Shown one piece after another: positions 5,818 through 12,277 of a DNA stretch of 12,972 nucleotides. The position numbers were made by a program, and so were the translations under genes. The notes beneath the pieces were generated by a model. It was not told the origin of the DNA and searched no databases. It saw only the letters and a program-made list of their open reading frames with translations. The stretch is from positions 1 to 12,972 of the forward strand of contig CAZEYK010000035.1 of assembly GCA_964516055.1 (NCBI GenBank), in the 5' to 3' direction. Each line of letters begins with the position of its first letter. Positions within the stretch are counted from its first letter, which is position 1. This stretch comes from JABIEQ01 sp964516055 (GTDB taxonomy: Bacteria > Patescibacteriota > Patescibacteriia > Magasanikbacterales > UBA922).

Positions 5818-7515
5818 TTATAGGCGGTTAATTTCCTTGTATACCTCAAGTATTGGCTCTGGAATATCTTCGACACGGATATTCTGTGAACTATATTCAC
5901 TCTTATATTCATTTTTACCCCAGCTAAAGATATACAAAACGGATGGAGTTTTTTTCTTCTCAAGAATATCAACAAGTTTTTGCAACTGTTCTTTATCTTC
6001 TTTGAAATAAATAGCTGTATTTTTTCCGTGTCCTTCAAAAATTTGCCACCACTCATTTTTTTCAACTTCGTTAAGTGTATTTTCGCGCAGACCAATCATT
6101 TCTCCTGCTTGGTAGGTAAGTTTTACTTTTGCTTGGTCGGGAGTATCGTGAAGTTTTTCAATATCAACAAGGTCTGTTTTATAGTAGTGCAGATTACCTC
6201 CAAGAGCTTCTACTTTTTCATCTTTCTTATTTTTGTAACCTTTCATTACTCTTTTTAATCTTTCGTAAGTGACATCCTCACAAATGTTATTCTCATTGTT
6301 TGTGCAAACTATAAATTTCCTTTCACCACCATCTTCTTTATTTAAAGATAAAACAGCATGACCTAATGTTCCAGTTCCTGCAAAAAAATCTAAAACGGTA
6401 GCATTCTTGGCTGTACTATATCGTAGCAAAAATTTAATCAATTCTGTTGGTTTTGGATTCTCAAAAACGTCTTTTTTACCAAAAATATCTGTTAATTCAT
6501 TTGTTCCATCAGCTGTAGTTGCAAGTTCATACAAAATACTTCTTTCTTTAATTTTTTTTACATCACCTTCTTCAAAATATATTTTTTCATAGGGTACCCA
6601 TTGTTCGTCTTTTTTTTGCCAAAAAATGTAATTATTCTCAATTAAAAAATCCATTCTTTTCTTGCCAACACGCCACCTACCATCACCGCCGTCAGGTGCT
6701 ATTGGAAATACATTAGTTTCATCTGGTGACTTAATGGAAAAATACATTTTAGGACGATCTTCTTTTCTTGCAGTGTTGCCCCATTTTGCTAATTTAACAG
6801 CATTAAACTTTCCACCATCGTCTTCTTTGTTAAACTGTGTATCTTCTAACAGAATTTCTTCATCTAACCATTTAAAATCAGGTGTATTTCTATAGACTAA
6901 AATATATTCATGTTCTGTTACAAAATGATCATCAGCCTGACCACCTCCTTCTTTCTTTTTCCAAATTAAAACACCTACAAAATTTTTCTCACCAAATATA
7001 CCATCACACAATAATTTTAAAGTTGACTGTTCATTATTATCGATACTTATAAAAATTGCACCGTTTTTCTTAAGTAAACTACTTGCCAGAACAAGTCGTT
7101 TTTCCATTAAAGAAATCCATTTACTGTGCCTATAGGAGTCATTCTCGTCAACAAACTTATCGTTATATTTCCACTCTTTCGCTTTACCAGTATTATAAGG
7201 TGGATCTATGTAGATAACATCAACTTTCCCTTTATGGGTGTAATTCAAAACTGAAAGTGCATGGTAGTTGTCACCCTCAATCAAAATGTTTTCATCTTTT
7301 GATTCATCTGTCATTACAACAGGATTGATTCCTTTTTTCTTCTCTTTCAAACGCAAAATAGGAACATTGCGTTTGCAATCTTCCACAATCTGCTCAGGCT
7401 TATCTTCCCAGACTAAGCCATACTTCTTTTGTTTTTTAATTTTCTTTAATTCTTTCTCAAGTTCTTCAATTTTTTTGAGAAGCACTTTTTCGCTTAATTT
7501 ATCTTGTGTACTCAT
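5818..7515 (-). CDS. mod: Type III adenine-N6 DNA methyltransferase, Mod subunit
   Basis: The 565-aa protein has a charged N-terminal coiled coil (about residues 8-35). The catalytic motif IV, DPPYNTG (104-110), precedes the AdoMet-binding motif I, DFFAGTGTLGHAV (376-388). This order (IV, target recognition, I) is that of beta-class N6-adenine methyltransferases, and the flanking ILIEGDNYHAL (77-87) is typical of type III Mod. The region between about 185 and 350 should set the recognition site. Mod methylates one strand of an asymmetric site and is also required for Res to cut. Base composition is very AT-rich compared with the phage genes to the right, which suggests separate ancestry. It is first in the operon and divergent from lexA. 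Confidence 0.95.
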   Translation of the reverse strand: MSTQDKLSEKVLLKKIEELEKELKKIKKQKKYGLVWEDKPEQIVEDCKRNVPILRLKEKKKGINPVVMTDESKDENILIEGDNYHALSVLNYTHKGKVDVIYIDPPYNTGKAKEWKYNDKFVDENDSYRHSKWISLMEKRLVLASSLLKKNGAIFISIDNNEQSTLKLLCDGIFGEKNFVGVLIWKKKEGGGQADDHFVTEHEYILVYRNTPDFKWLDEEILLEDTQFNKEDDGGKFNAVKLAKWGNTARKEDRPKMYFSIKSPDETNVFPIAPDGGDGRWRVGKKRMDFLIENNYIFWQKKDEQWVPYEKIYFEEGDVKKIKERSILYELATTADGTNELTDIFGKKDVFENPKPTELIKFLLRYSTAKNATVLDFFAGTGTLGHAVLSLNKEDGGERKFIVCTNNENNICEDVTYERLKRVMKGYKNKKDEKVEALGGNLHYYKTDLVDIEKLHDTPDQAKVKLTYQAGEMIGLRENTLNEVEKNEWWQIFEGHGKNTAIYFKEDKEQLQKLVDILEKKKTPSVLYIFSWGKNEYKSEYSSQNIRVEDIPEPILEVYKEINRL

Positions 7516-7596
7516 AACTAGCTTCTTTAGACCATGTATAATAACACTGTATAGATTTTATACTTTTTTCAAGCATTTGTCCACACTTTTAGATAT

Positions 7597-7625
7597 TTGT
7601 TCTTCGGTTTAAGTTCGGGTATACT
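7597..7625 (+). promoter_or_regulatory. lexA promoter, probably giving a leaderless mRNA
   Basis: TTGTTC (7597-7602), 17 bases, TATACT (7620-7625) puts the start near 7631-7633, immediately before the ATG at 7634. Between and over the boxes are two GTTC direct repeats (7599-7602 and 7613-7616; also TTCGG at 7603-7607 and 7614-7618), a possible operator. I see no clear SOS box of the GAAC-N4-GTTC type. The leftward mod promoter must also lie in 7516-7633, but no -10/-35 pair there is convincing. Confidence 0.6.
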
Positions 7626-7633
7626 GATCATAT

Positions 7634-8233
7634 ATGAACAGATTGACCAAACGACAAAAGGAAATATTCGACTACATCTGCACATATCTTGAAGAAAACG
7701 AGGTTTCTCCCTCGTTAGAGGAAATAAAGGAGAAGTTCGGTCTTTCCGCTCTCTCTACCGTTCATGAACATATTACCGAGCTAGTAGATAAAGGGTATTT
7801 ACGCCGAGATGAGCGAAAAGAACGAGGGCTGTACTTGCCAGCAAAACGCCAGCAGTACATAGAAGTACCTCTACTAGGGACGATTGCTTGCGGTAAACCA
7901 CTGGAAGCCATCGAGACCCCCGAAGAATTTATCAGAGTAGTTCGAGAAGATCCCTTGCGAGGCAATCTATATGCCCTCAAAGCAAAGGGTAATTCAATGA
8001 TACAAGAAGGTATTTTTGATGGTGATTTTATTATCGTCAAAAAACAGCAGACAGCAGAAAATGGCGATACAGTTGTCGCAATCATAGATGACAACGAGGC
8101 AACACTAAAAAAATACTATCAAGAAAAGGATAGGATTCGATTACAGCCAGCAAATCCGACCTTTAGCCCAACGTACAGACAAGAGGTGGAAATTCGTGGC
8201 GTTGTGGTGAAGATTATTCGGAATTTAAAATAA
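7634..8233 (+). CDS. lexA: LexA-family autocleaving repressor
   Basis: The 199-aa protein has full LexA architecture. A winged helix-turn-helix (1-70) includes TKRQKEIFDYI and the recognition helix around LSALSTVHEHI. The S24 peptidase domain follows. The catalytic Ser is S121 (GNSM) and the Lys is K159 (ATLKK), a spacing of 38 against 37 in E. coli. The self-cleavage site reads IACGKP, so the bond would be Cys86-Gly87 rather than Ala-Gly; UmuD also uses Cys-Gly. RecA filaments would trigger cleavage and release repression. The gene is divergent from mod and upstream of the phage genes. It may be a host LexA or, more likely here, the element's repressor coupling induction to DNA damage. Confidence 0.93.
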   Translation: MNRLTKRQKEIFDYICTYLEENEVSPSLEEIKEKFGLSALSTVHEHITELVDKGYLRRDERKERGLYLPAKRQQYIEVPLLGTIACGKPLEAIETPEEFIRVVREDPLRGNLYALKAKGNSMIQEGIFDGDFIIVKKQQTAENGDTVVAIIDDNEATLKKYYQEKDRIRLQPANPTFSPTYRQEVEIRGVVVKIIRNLK

Positions 8234-8252
8234 ATATGAGCGATTATCTTTC

Positions 8253-8273
8253 GCATTCACTATTCGCTATTCA
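8253..8273. repeat. Three tandem 7-bp repeats before the winged-helix gene
   Basis: GCATTCA, CTATTCG and CTATTCA follow one another without a gap, 14 bases before the ATG at 8288. The heptamer CTATTCA is contained in the operator arm ACTATTCAA at 1172-1180, so the same regulator might bind both places. The match is short and could be chance. Confidence 0.4.
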
Positions 8274-8287
8274 GTTTCTTAACCCAC

Positions 8288-9097
8288 ATGAAACTTTCCG
8301 CCGACACCATCAAGAAGCGCATGCTCGAGTTCACGCAACTCTTCTCGATAGAGCGGAATGTTTTTCAGCGTTTCGTGATTGTATATAAATACATCTACTT
8401 CCTAAACACCGACCCAGTAGCCAAAAGCGTCCTCCAAAAGATATTCGACGAGACCTCCAAAGTCATGGGAGAACACAGTGAAGACTGCCTCGACGAGGAT
8501 CAATTTCTCGACGTAAAGGGACAAGCCATTTTTTCACGCCAGTTTTGGATATATTACAGCAATCTTGAGATTATCTACGGCAAGATGAAGAAGCTCAAAA
8601 AATGCGGAGTTGATGATAGACTTGAGTTTGAGACCCTTTGTCAGCTTTTCTCAAAGCCCTACTCTCGGGACATGCTTTCGCTTTCGTTCAAGGTGGTCAA
8701 TAGCGAAATATTCAATCAGCTGGATAAGGAATCATTTTTTGAAGCTGAGAAAGAAGAAACATGGTTTGATGACAAACTAAGCGTACTCTACGTTCGGGGT
8801 AAGAAAGTGCTTATCAATAAGCAAGATAAGATCACGAACGCTCACAAGCTCCTGCACCATATTTTCATCACGAATAAAAGTAATATCGAAGATGAGTTTT
8901 TCTACTCGGAAATAGCCGATGATGAGTTCGGAGATATGGACTACACCAAAGATCAAGACGGGTGGAAACGCTATCATCGGGCATGCGAATATATAAACGA
9001 GAAAATATGCGAACAGACAGATAACGAAATACGAGATTTCCTTGTGTATAACACAGGCAAACAAGGACGAGTCCGAATCAACAAAACATACCTCTAG
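8288..9097 (+). CDS. Unknown protein with a C-terminal winged-helix domain
   Basis: I do not recognise the 269-aa protein as a named family. Residues 1-160 look helical, with no membrane segment. Residues about 164-269 have the outline of an OmpR/PhoB-like winged helix: strands in SVLYVRGKKVLINK, helix NAHKLLHHIF, helix FYSEIADDEF, recognition helix GWKRYHRACEYINEKI and a closing hairpin GKQGRVRINKTYL. It follows lexA by 54 bases and precedes the ssDNA-binding gene, the place held in Ff phages by the replication initiator gene II. No HUH motif or paired catalytic tyrosines are evident. It may be a transcription activator of the phage operon or an unusual replication initiator. No Shine-Dalgarno sequence is visible. 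Confidence 0.7.
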   Translation: MKLSADTIKKRMLEFTQLFSIERNVFQRFVIVYKYIYFLNTDPVAKSVLQKIFDETSKVMGEHSEDCLDEDQFLDVKGQAIFSRQFWIYYSNLEIIYGKMKKLKKCGVDDRLEFETLCQLFSKPYSRDMLSLSFKVVNSEIFNQLDKESFFEAEKEETWFDDKLSVLYVRGKKVLINKQDKITNAHKLLHHIFITNKSNIEDEFFYSEIADDEFGDMDYTKDQDGWKRYHRACEYINEKICEQTDNEIRDFLVYNTGKQGRVRINKTYL

Positions 9098-9120
9098 TTC
9101 CGCAAAATTCAATACAAAAC

Positions 9121-9143
9121 AGCTCTCAACCGAGGGCTTTTTT
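9121..9143 (+). terminator. Intrinsic terminator after the winged-helix gene
   Basis: AGCTCTC pairs with GAGGGCT (one G-U pair) around an AACC loop and runs into six T residues. It ends the lexA/winged-helix transcription unit and isolates the structural genes, which therefore need their own promoter in 9144-9270. Confidence 0.82.
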
Positions 9144-9159
9144 GTTATTCCTGTAAATC

Positions 9160-9246
9160 TTCCCCGAAATTTTTGGGAACATGAAAATTTTATGATGAGA
9201 ACATCGCAAAATCAAAGGTCGATTGCGAAGCAATGTAATTCATTAC
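9160..9246. other. Dyad-rich non-coding region, candidate origin or operator
   Basis: Several inverted repeats are packed here: TTCCC-N10-GGGAA (9160-9179), TCGCAA-N13-TTGCGA (9204-9228), ATTGC-GAA-GCAAT (9222-9234) and GTAAT-TC-ATTAC (9235-9246). The region is between a terminator and the ssDNA-binding gene. Filamentous phages keep hairpins for nicking, packaging or minus-strand priming in such gaps, but here they may instead be operators for the structural promoter. No confident -10/-35 pair was found. Confidence 0.4.
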
Positions 9247-9270
9247 TTATGAAAGAAACAATACAAGTAT

Positions 9271-9534
9271 ATGTTCAAATTAAGCGGAGTTCTCAAAAAA
9301 GAAGAAGTACGGGAGTTCACCCGAAAGGACGGAAGTCAGGGTCAAAGTCGAACACTGTTCATCGAGCCGGAGGGAAGTATTTACCCAGTAAAAGTAAATG
9401 TGTCCGACATGGATCTCAAAGTCGGAAAACAAGGCGAAAAAATAACAGTGGACGTGGCAATATTTCCGTATTATATCGAGGGCGGTAAACGCAAGCGAGC
9501 GTTCACGGATTATTACATCCCTAACAAGAAATAA
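9271..9534 (+). CDS. Putative gV-like single-stranded DNA-binding protein
   Basis: The 87-aa protein begins MFKLSGVLKKEEVREFTRKD and is a small all-beta, basic protein: strand FKLSGVLKKEEVREF, loop with KDGSQGQSRTLFIEP, strand YPVKVNVSD, and VGKQGEKITVDVAIFPYY, then a basic GGKRKRAF stretch. Size, strand pattern and aromatic residues fit an OB-fold like the inovirus gene V family. That protein coats the single-stranded genome before it is threaded through the assembly complex. It is first in the structural operon, as gene V is in Ff phages. Similarity to a specific family was judged by eye, so the fold is inferred. An overlapping longer frame on the same strand (from 9042) is a shadow. Confidence 0.7.
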   Translation: MFKLSGVLKKEEVREFTRKDGSQGQSRTLFIEPEGSIYPVKVNVSDMDLKVGKQGEKITVDVAIFPYYIEGGKRKRAFTDYYIPNKK

Positions 9535-9536
9535 GT

Positions 9537-9689
9537 ATGGATTTCTTTACCGTAACAACCACCACCATGAGCTTGACCGACGACGCATTGGATCTGATTA
9601 ATTTTTTCAGCCAACTCTTTACCGTGTCGTTCGCGCTGGTATTTGGTCTGCTTGCGGTGATCATCCTTTTACTCATCTTTAAAACATAA
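9537..9689 (+). CDS. Tiny membrane protein, pVII/pIX-like position (50 aa)
   Basis: The protein begins MDFFTVTTTTMSLTDDALDL and ends in a single hydrophobic helix (residues about 30-48, with FGLLAVIILLLIF). There is no cleavable signal peptide, and the N-terminal half is polar and threonine-rich. It starts 2 bases after the previous stop. Ff phages have two such tiny proteins between gV and gVIII (pVII and pIX, at the virion tip that leaves first), and this fits by size, topology and position. The sequence itself is too short for family assignment. Confidence 0.72.
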   Translation: MDFFTVTTTTMSLTDDALDLINFFSQLFTVSFALVFGLLAVIILLLIFKT

Positions 9690-9692
9690 GCT

Positions 9693-9803
9693 ATGGCTGG
9701 TCTCATAAATAATTTATTCGAGGGATTCGGTCTAAGCCTTATGTTTCCTCTCGTTCTATTCATAGTCGTCAGTGTCTTCTTGGCGATAACTTCGGGCAAA
9801 TAG
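9693..9803 (+). CDS. Tiny membrane protein, pVII/pIX-like position (36 aa)
   Basis: The protein begins MAGLINNLFEGFGLSLMFPL and is almost entirely one hydrophobic helix with a short polar N-terminus and an ITSGK tail. At 36 aa it matches the size of Ff pVII or pIX (32-33 aa). It begins 3 bases after the preceding stop and the next gene starts one base after its stop, as expected in a translationally coupled phage operon. A non-coding reading is unlikely given this packing, but no residue motif proves function. Confidence 0.7.
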   Translation: MAGLINNLFEGFGLSLMFPLVLFIVVSVFLAITSGK

Positions 9804-9804
9804 T

Positions 9805-9957
9805 ATGTGTTCCGTATATATCTTACTAAACAACTCGTGCTACGTAGATGATTTCCTAATGATAGGACAGGTCTACGCTAAAGCGATTGTTCTCGGTTTG
9901 GTACTTGGAACAGTGGTCGGCTTACTATTGTTATTCATAAGACACATAAAAGACTAA
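9805..9957 (+). CDS. Third tiny membrane protein before the coat gene (50 aa)
   Basis: The protein starts MCSVYILLNNSCYVDDFLMI and has one clear membrane helix (about residues 27-45, AKAIVLGLVLGTVVGLLLLF) followed by a basic RHIKD tail, which predicts an inner-membrane protein with a cytoplasmic C-terminus. Two cysteines are near the N-terminus. Its TAA overlaps the coat ATG by one base (TAATG), so the two are coupled. Ff phages have only two small genes here, so this one is extra; a virion-tip or assembly role is a guess. Confidence 0.68.
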   Translation: MCSVYILLNNSCYVDDFLMIGQVYAKAIVLGLVLGTVVGLLLLFIRHIKD

Positions 9958-10232
9958 TGGCTATGATTGAGAAAATCAAAAGCTTTGTCCTTGGTACCAA
10001 AGCCAAAGTAACCGCATTCGGGCTCGCGCTCGCTGGTGGACTCTTGGCTGGATCAAGTGCGTTCGCTGCCGTGGACGCTGATGTCGCCTCTACGACCGCA
10101 AGTGTGGTCGACACGATGAAAGAAAATGTGGTCGGTGTAATTACCGCCAACATCTCAAATATCGTGATTGTGGGTGTGATCATCTTCTCCATCGGCTTCG
10201 TTTGGCGCCTTGCTCGTCGGTTCATGCGATAG
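9957..10232 (+). CDS. Major coat protein of filamentous phage (pVIII-like)
   Basis: The 91-aa precursor has a signal peptide with basic N-terminus and hydrophobic core (residues 16-37), with likely cleavage after SSAFA. The mature chain of about 54 residues has the pVIII layout. There is an acidic amphipathic segment (AVDADVASTTASVVDTMKEN), a membrane helix (about 66-84) and a positively charged C-terminus (RLARRFMR) that would face the DNA inside the filament. Thousands of copies normally form the virion tube after insertion in the inner membrane. It is followed directly by a strong hairpin, as Ff gene VIII is followed by a terminator. GC content is visibly higher than in the restriction genes. 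Confidence 0.9.
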   Translation: MAMIEKIKSFVLGTKAKVTAFGLALAGGLLAGSSAFAAVDADVASTTASVVDTMKENVVGVITANISNIVIVGVIIFSIGFVWRLARRFMR

Positions 10233-10237
10233 GCTTC

Positions 10238-10287
10238 GGCACGGCGGGGGCTTGCTCTCAATAAGCAAAAGCCCCCGCGACGGTGCC
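10238..10287. terminator. GC-rich hairpin after the coat gene
   Basis: Three stacked stems form a 50-base hairpin: GGCAC/GTGCC, GCGGGGGC/GCCCCCGC and TTGCT/AGCAA, with a small internal loop and a 7-base loop. There is no T tract on either side. By position it matches the Ff terminator between genes VIII and III, which makes the coat mRNA far more abundant. A role as an attenuator, mRNA stabiliser or packaging hairpin cannot be separated from sequence alone. Confidence 0.7.
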
Positions 10288-10313
10288 TCATGACATACAG
10301 ATAAAACATCCAT

Positions 10314-12023
10314 ATGAATATAGCATTAACAAAACACAAAGCGACGCTCATGATTGCGATAGTGATAGGCATAGGAGTGTCGTTTTTCATTTCAGGACAA
10401 GCAAAAGCAGATAGCCCTGTCGGCGACGTGGTAGCGTTTTCTCCGTCCTCAAATTGGTACACATGGTTTATCCGCTCAAGCAATGAAACAGGACACGGAC
10501 AATCATTCGTCACGCAAGCCGACACAGAAGCAATCAGCACCGTCGCGTTCAAACTCTGTCGTCTTGGTACGATTACCAAACCAAAAACATTAACGCTCTG
10601 TTCTTCGGCGACAAACGGCTGGTACGGCGGATGTGCAAGCCCACTTGCCACAAAACAATTTACTGCCGACGAGCTCAATGAAATGATTAACTATGACGCA
10701 AGTTGTAATGCAAATGCGGAGGGTGGAGCAAACGACGGAACATATTATCACTGGTCGTACTTTACCTTTGATGAGCCAGTCACCGTAAGCGGTAACACCT
10801 CATACTTCGTACTTTTGAACAGTGCCTCAAGTGCAGACAATGAATCAGGTTCACTTCTTCGGACAATGTATAACAATGAAAATTATCTTGGTACTAGTGA
10901 GAACTACCCAAATGGACAAGAGTATTACTATAAAGGAGCGACACGCTATACCTACGGTGCTTCAACAGACATTTTCTTCAAAGTATTCAGTACCGACCCG
11001 ATAACCGTTCCGTTTGAAATTACACACCCGCTACAGGATCAAGAAGTTATCAATGACACATGGGTCACGGTATCAGGAACATGTCCGTATGTCGGAGAAA
11101 ATAGAATTGGATTTACTGATGATTGTCTTGGATTTGAAGAAATTCAGTACACGGCTGCGTGTACTGAAGATCATACATTTTCAGCAGAATTTTATCACAC
11201 CAGTTTATCCGACAGAGTGATTGCAAGAGAAGTAGATAGTATATCGGGCGATTGCGTTGATTACGACAACTTAATGGATTTCGTAACAGTCGACGGTATT
11301 GAGTTTGTCGATGGCTATCCCGAAGATTGGTATTTCAATTTTGGGATATATGACGATTATGACATTACGATAAAAAGCCCCGTGTTCGATGTTGCCCTCA
11401 CGCTTCCACGAGGTTCTACGTCAAAAGAATTTACGTTTTCATTCACATACCCCGAAGAAGCACTCGAAGACCTCACCTTTGTGATTGCACAGTATGACAG
11501 CGAGGGAAACTTGATTACCGACAATTTCCACACGAGAACACTCGAAAGCATGGCGGACACGAGTGATTATCAGGTAACACTATCCGCAACTACGACAGCC
11601 TATCACTATGTAGTACAACTCATAGAGGACGCAACACTCAAGCGACAATATCCATTTGGTATCTTTGTTTCCGATCTCGACTTTGTGGCAAATCCCGATG
11701 AAACAAATTATTTCTTTCCTCGCATTGTGACGGAACTCCGAAAAAAGATTGTCTTCAATTACTACTTTGCGTTTCATGATGGCTTCTATAATATGTTCAA
11801 CGGACAATACTCAAGTCCGTCGTCGAACGCATTAGATATTACATTCAAAAGTATGTCAGGAGATGGACAATATAATCTTGATGTAAAAGTATTTTCTGCA
11901 AGCGACCCGAGAGTAAAATCATTCACGAGCGCCATGCGCCCCTATATTGTTGCACTCCTTTGGCTATCGTTCGCCTTGTATGTGGTCTTTCGTATAACAC
12001 ATCTATTTAGTGATAACGAATAG
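10314..12023 (+). CDS. Secreted, C-terminally anchored adhesin (pIII-like)
   Basis: The 569-aa protein has a signal peptide (1-32, cleavage after GQAKA) and a C-terminal membrane helix (about 544-560, IVALLWLSFALYVVF) with a short tail, the topology of the pIII receptor-binding protein. The ectodomain is rich in Ser, Thr, Asp and Tyr and has eight cysteines, enough for four disulfides. Residues about 33-225 resemble a beta-sandwich carbohydrate-binding type module. The region from 233 (ITHPLQDQEV) looks Ig-like, and more beta-rich sequence follows to about 480. Domain names are inferred from composition only. It lies after the coat gene and before the pVI-like gene, exactly where gene III is in Ff. 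It probably decides which host surface structure is bound. Confidence 0.78.
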   Translation: MNIALTKHKATLMIAIVIGIGVSFFISGQAKADSPVGDVVAFSPSSNWYTWFIRSSNETGHGQSFVTQADTEAISTVAFKLCRLGTITKPKTLTLCSSATNGWYGGCASPLATKQFTADELNEMINYDASCNANAEGGANDGTYYHWSYFTFDEPVTVSGNTSYFVLLNSASSADNESGSLLRTMYNNENYLGTSENYPNGQEYYYKGATRYTYGASTDIFFKVFSTDPITVPFEITHPLQDQEVINDTWVTVSGTCPYVGENRIGFTDDCLGFEEIQYTAACTEDHTFSAEFYHTSLSDRVIAREVDSISGDCVDYDNLMDFVTVDGIEFVDGYPEDWYFNFGIYDDYDITIKSPVFDVALTLPRGSTSKEFTFSFTYPEEALEDLTFVIAQYDSEGNLITDNFHTRTLESMADTSDYQVTLSATTTAYHYVVQLIEDATLKRQYPFGIFVSDLDFVANPDETNYFFPRIVTELRKKIVFNYYFAFHDGFYNMFNGQYSSPSSNALDITFKSMSGDGQYNLDVKVFSASDPRVKSFTSAMRPYIVALLWLSFALYVVFRITHLFSDNE

Positions 12024-12026
12024 CGT

Positions 12027-12272
12027 ATGTTTACTTTCATTGAATCAATTCTAGTAAAAATTATCTCACTCTTACCCGACGCCGATCCGAATAACAGCGT
12101 TATTACGGCCGTCACAAACGCATTTGCCACAATGGCACCGACATTCTCGCAAATCGACCTTGTCTTTCCAATATTCGTATTGTTCAAAGTATTACTCTTG
12201 GTGATGTTTGTGGAAATGACAATCTTCTTGTTTACGTTCATTTTGCAGATTGCAACATTCTTTAAACCATAA
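12027..12272 (+). CDS. pVI-like minor coat membrane protein
   Basis: The 81-aa protein has an N-terminal hydrophobic stretch (MFTFIESILVKIISLL), a polar middle with DADPNNSV, and a long hydrophobic C-terminal region (about 45-77: DLVFPIFVLFKVLLLVMFVEM then IFLFTFILQIATFF). The glutamate within the membrane segment is notable. In Ff phages pVI pairs with pIII at the tail end of the virion. Position, size and hydrophobicity agree, though the sequence is not recognisable by motif. It begins 3 bases after the adhesin stop and ends 5 bases before the Zot start. Confidence 0.72.
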   Translation: MFTFIESILVKIISLLPDADPNNSVITAVTNAFATMAPTFSQIDLVFPIFVLFKVLLLVMFVEMTIFLFTFILQIATFFKP

Positions 12273-12277
12273 CCTCT

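Noticed and set aside
6552..6617. Runs of eight T (coding-strand A) in mod as possible phase-variation tracts
   Set aside because: Such runs encode Lys-rich stretches and are expected in this AT-rich gene; the frame is intact and no longer repeats of the kind seen in phase-variable mod genes are present.
9042..9488. A 148-codon + strand frame overlapping the ssDNA-binding gene
   Set aside because: It starts inside the winged-helix gene, crosses an intrinsic terminator, and its product is a basic Ser/Lys-rich shadow of the 9271-9534 frame.
9935..10678. A 247-codon minus-strand frame over the coat and adhesin genes
   Set aside because: It is antisense to a well-defined coat protein with signal peptide and to the start of the adhesin; its composition is typical of a shadow.
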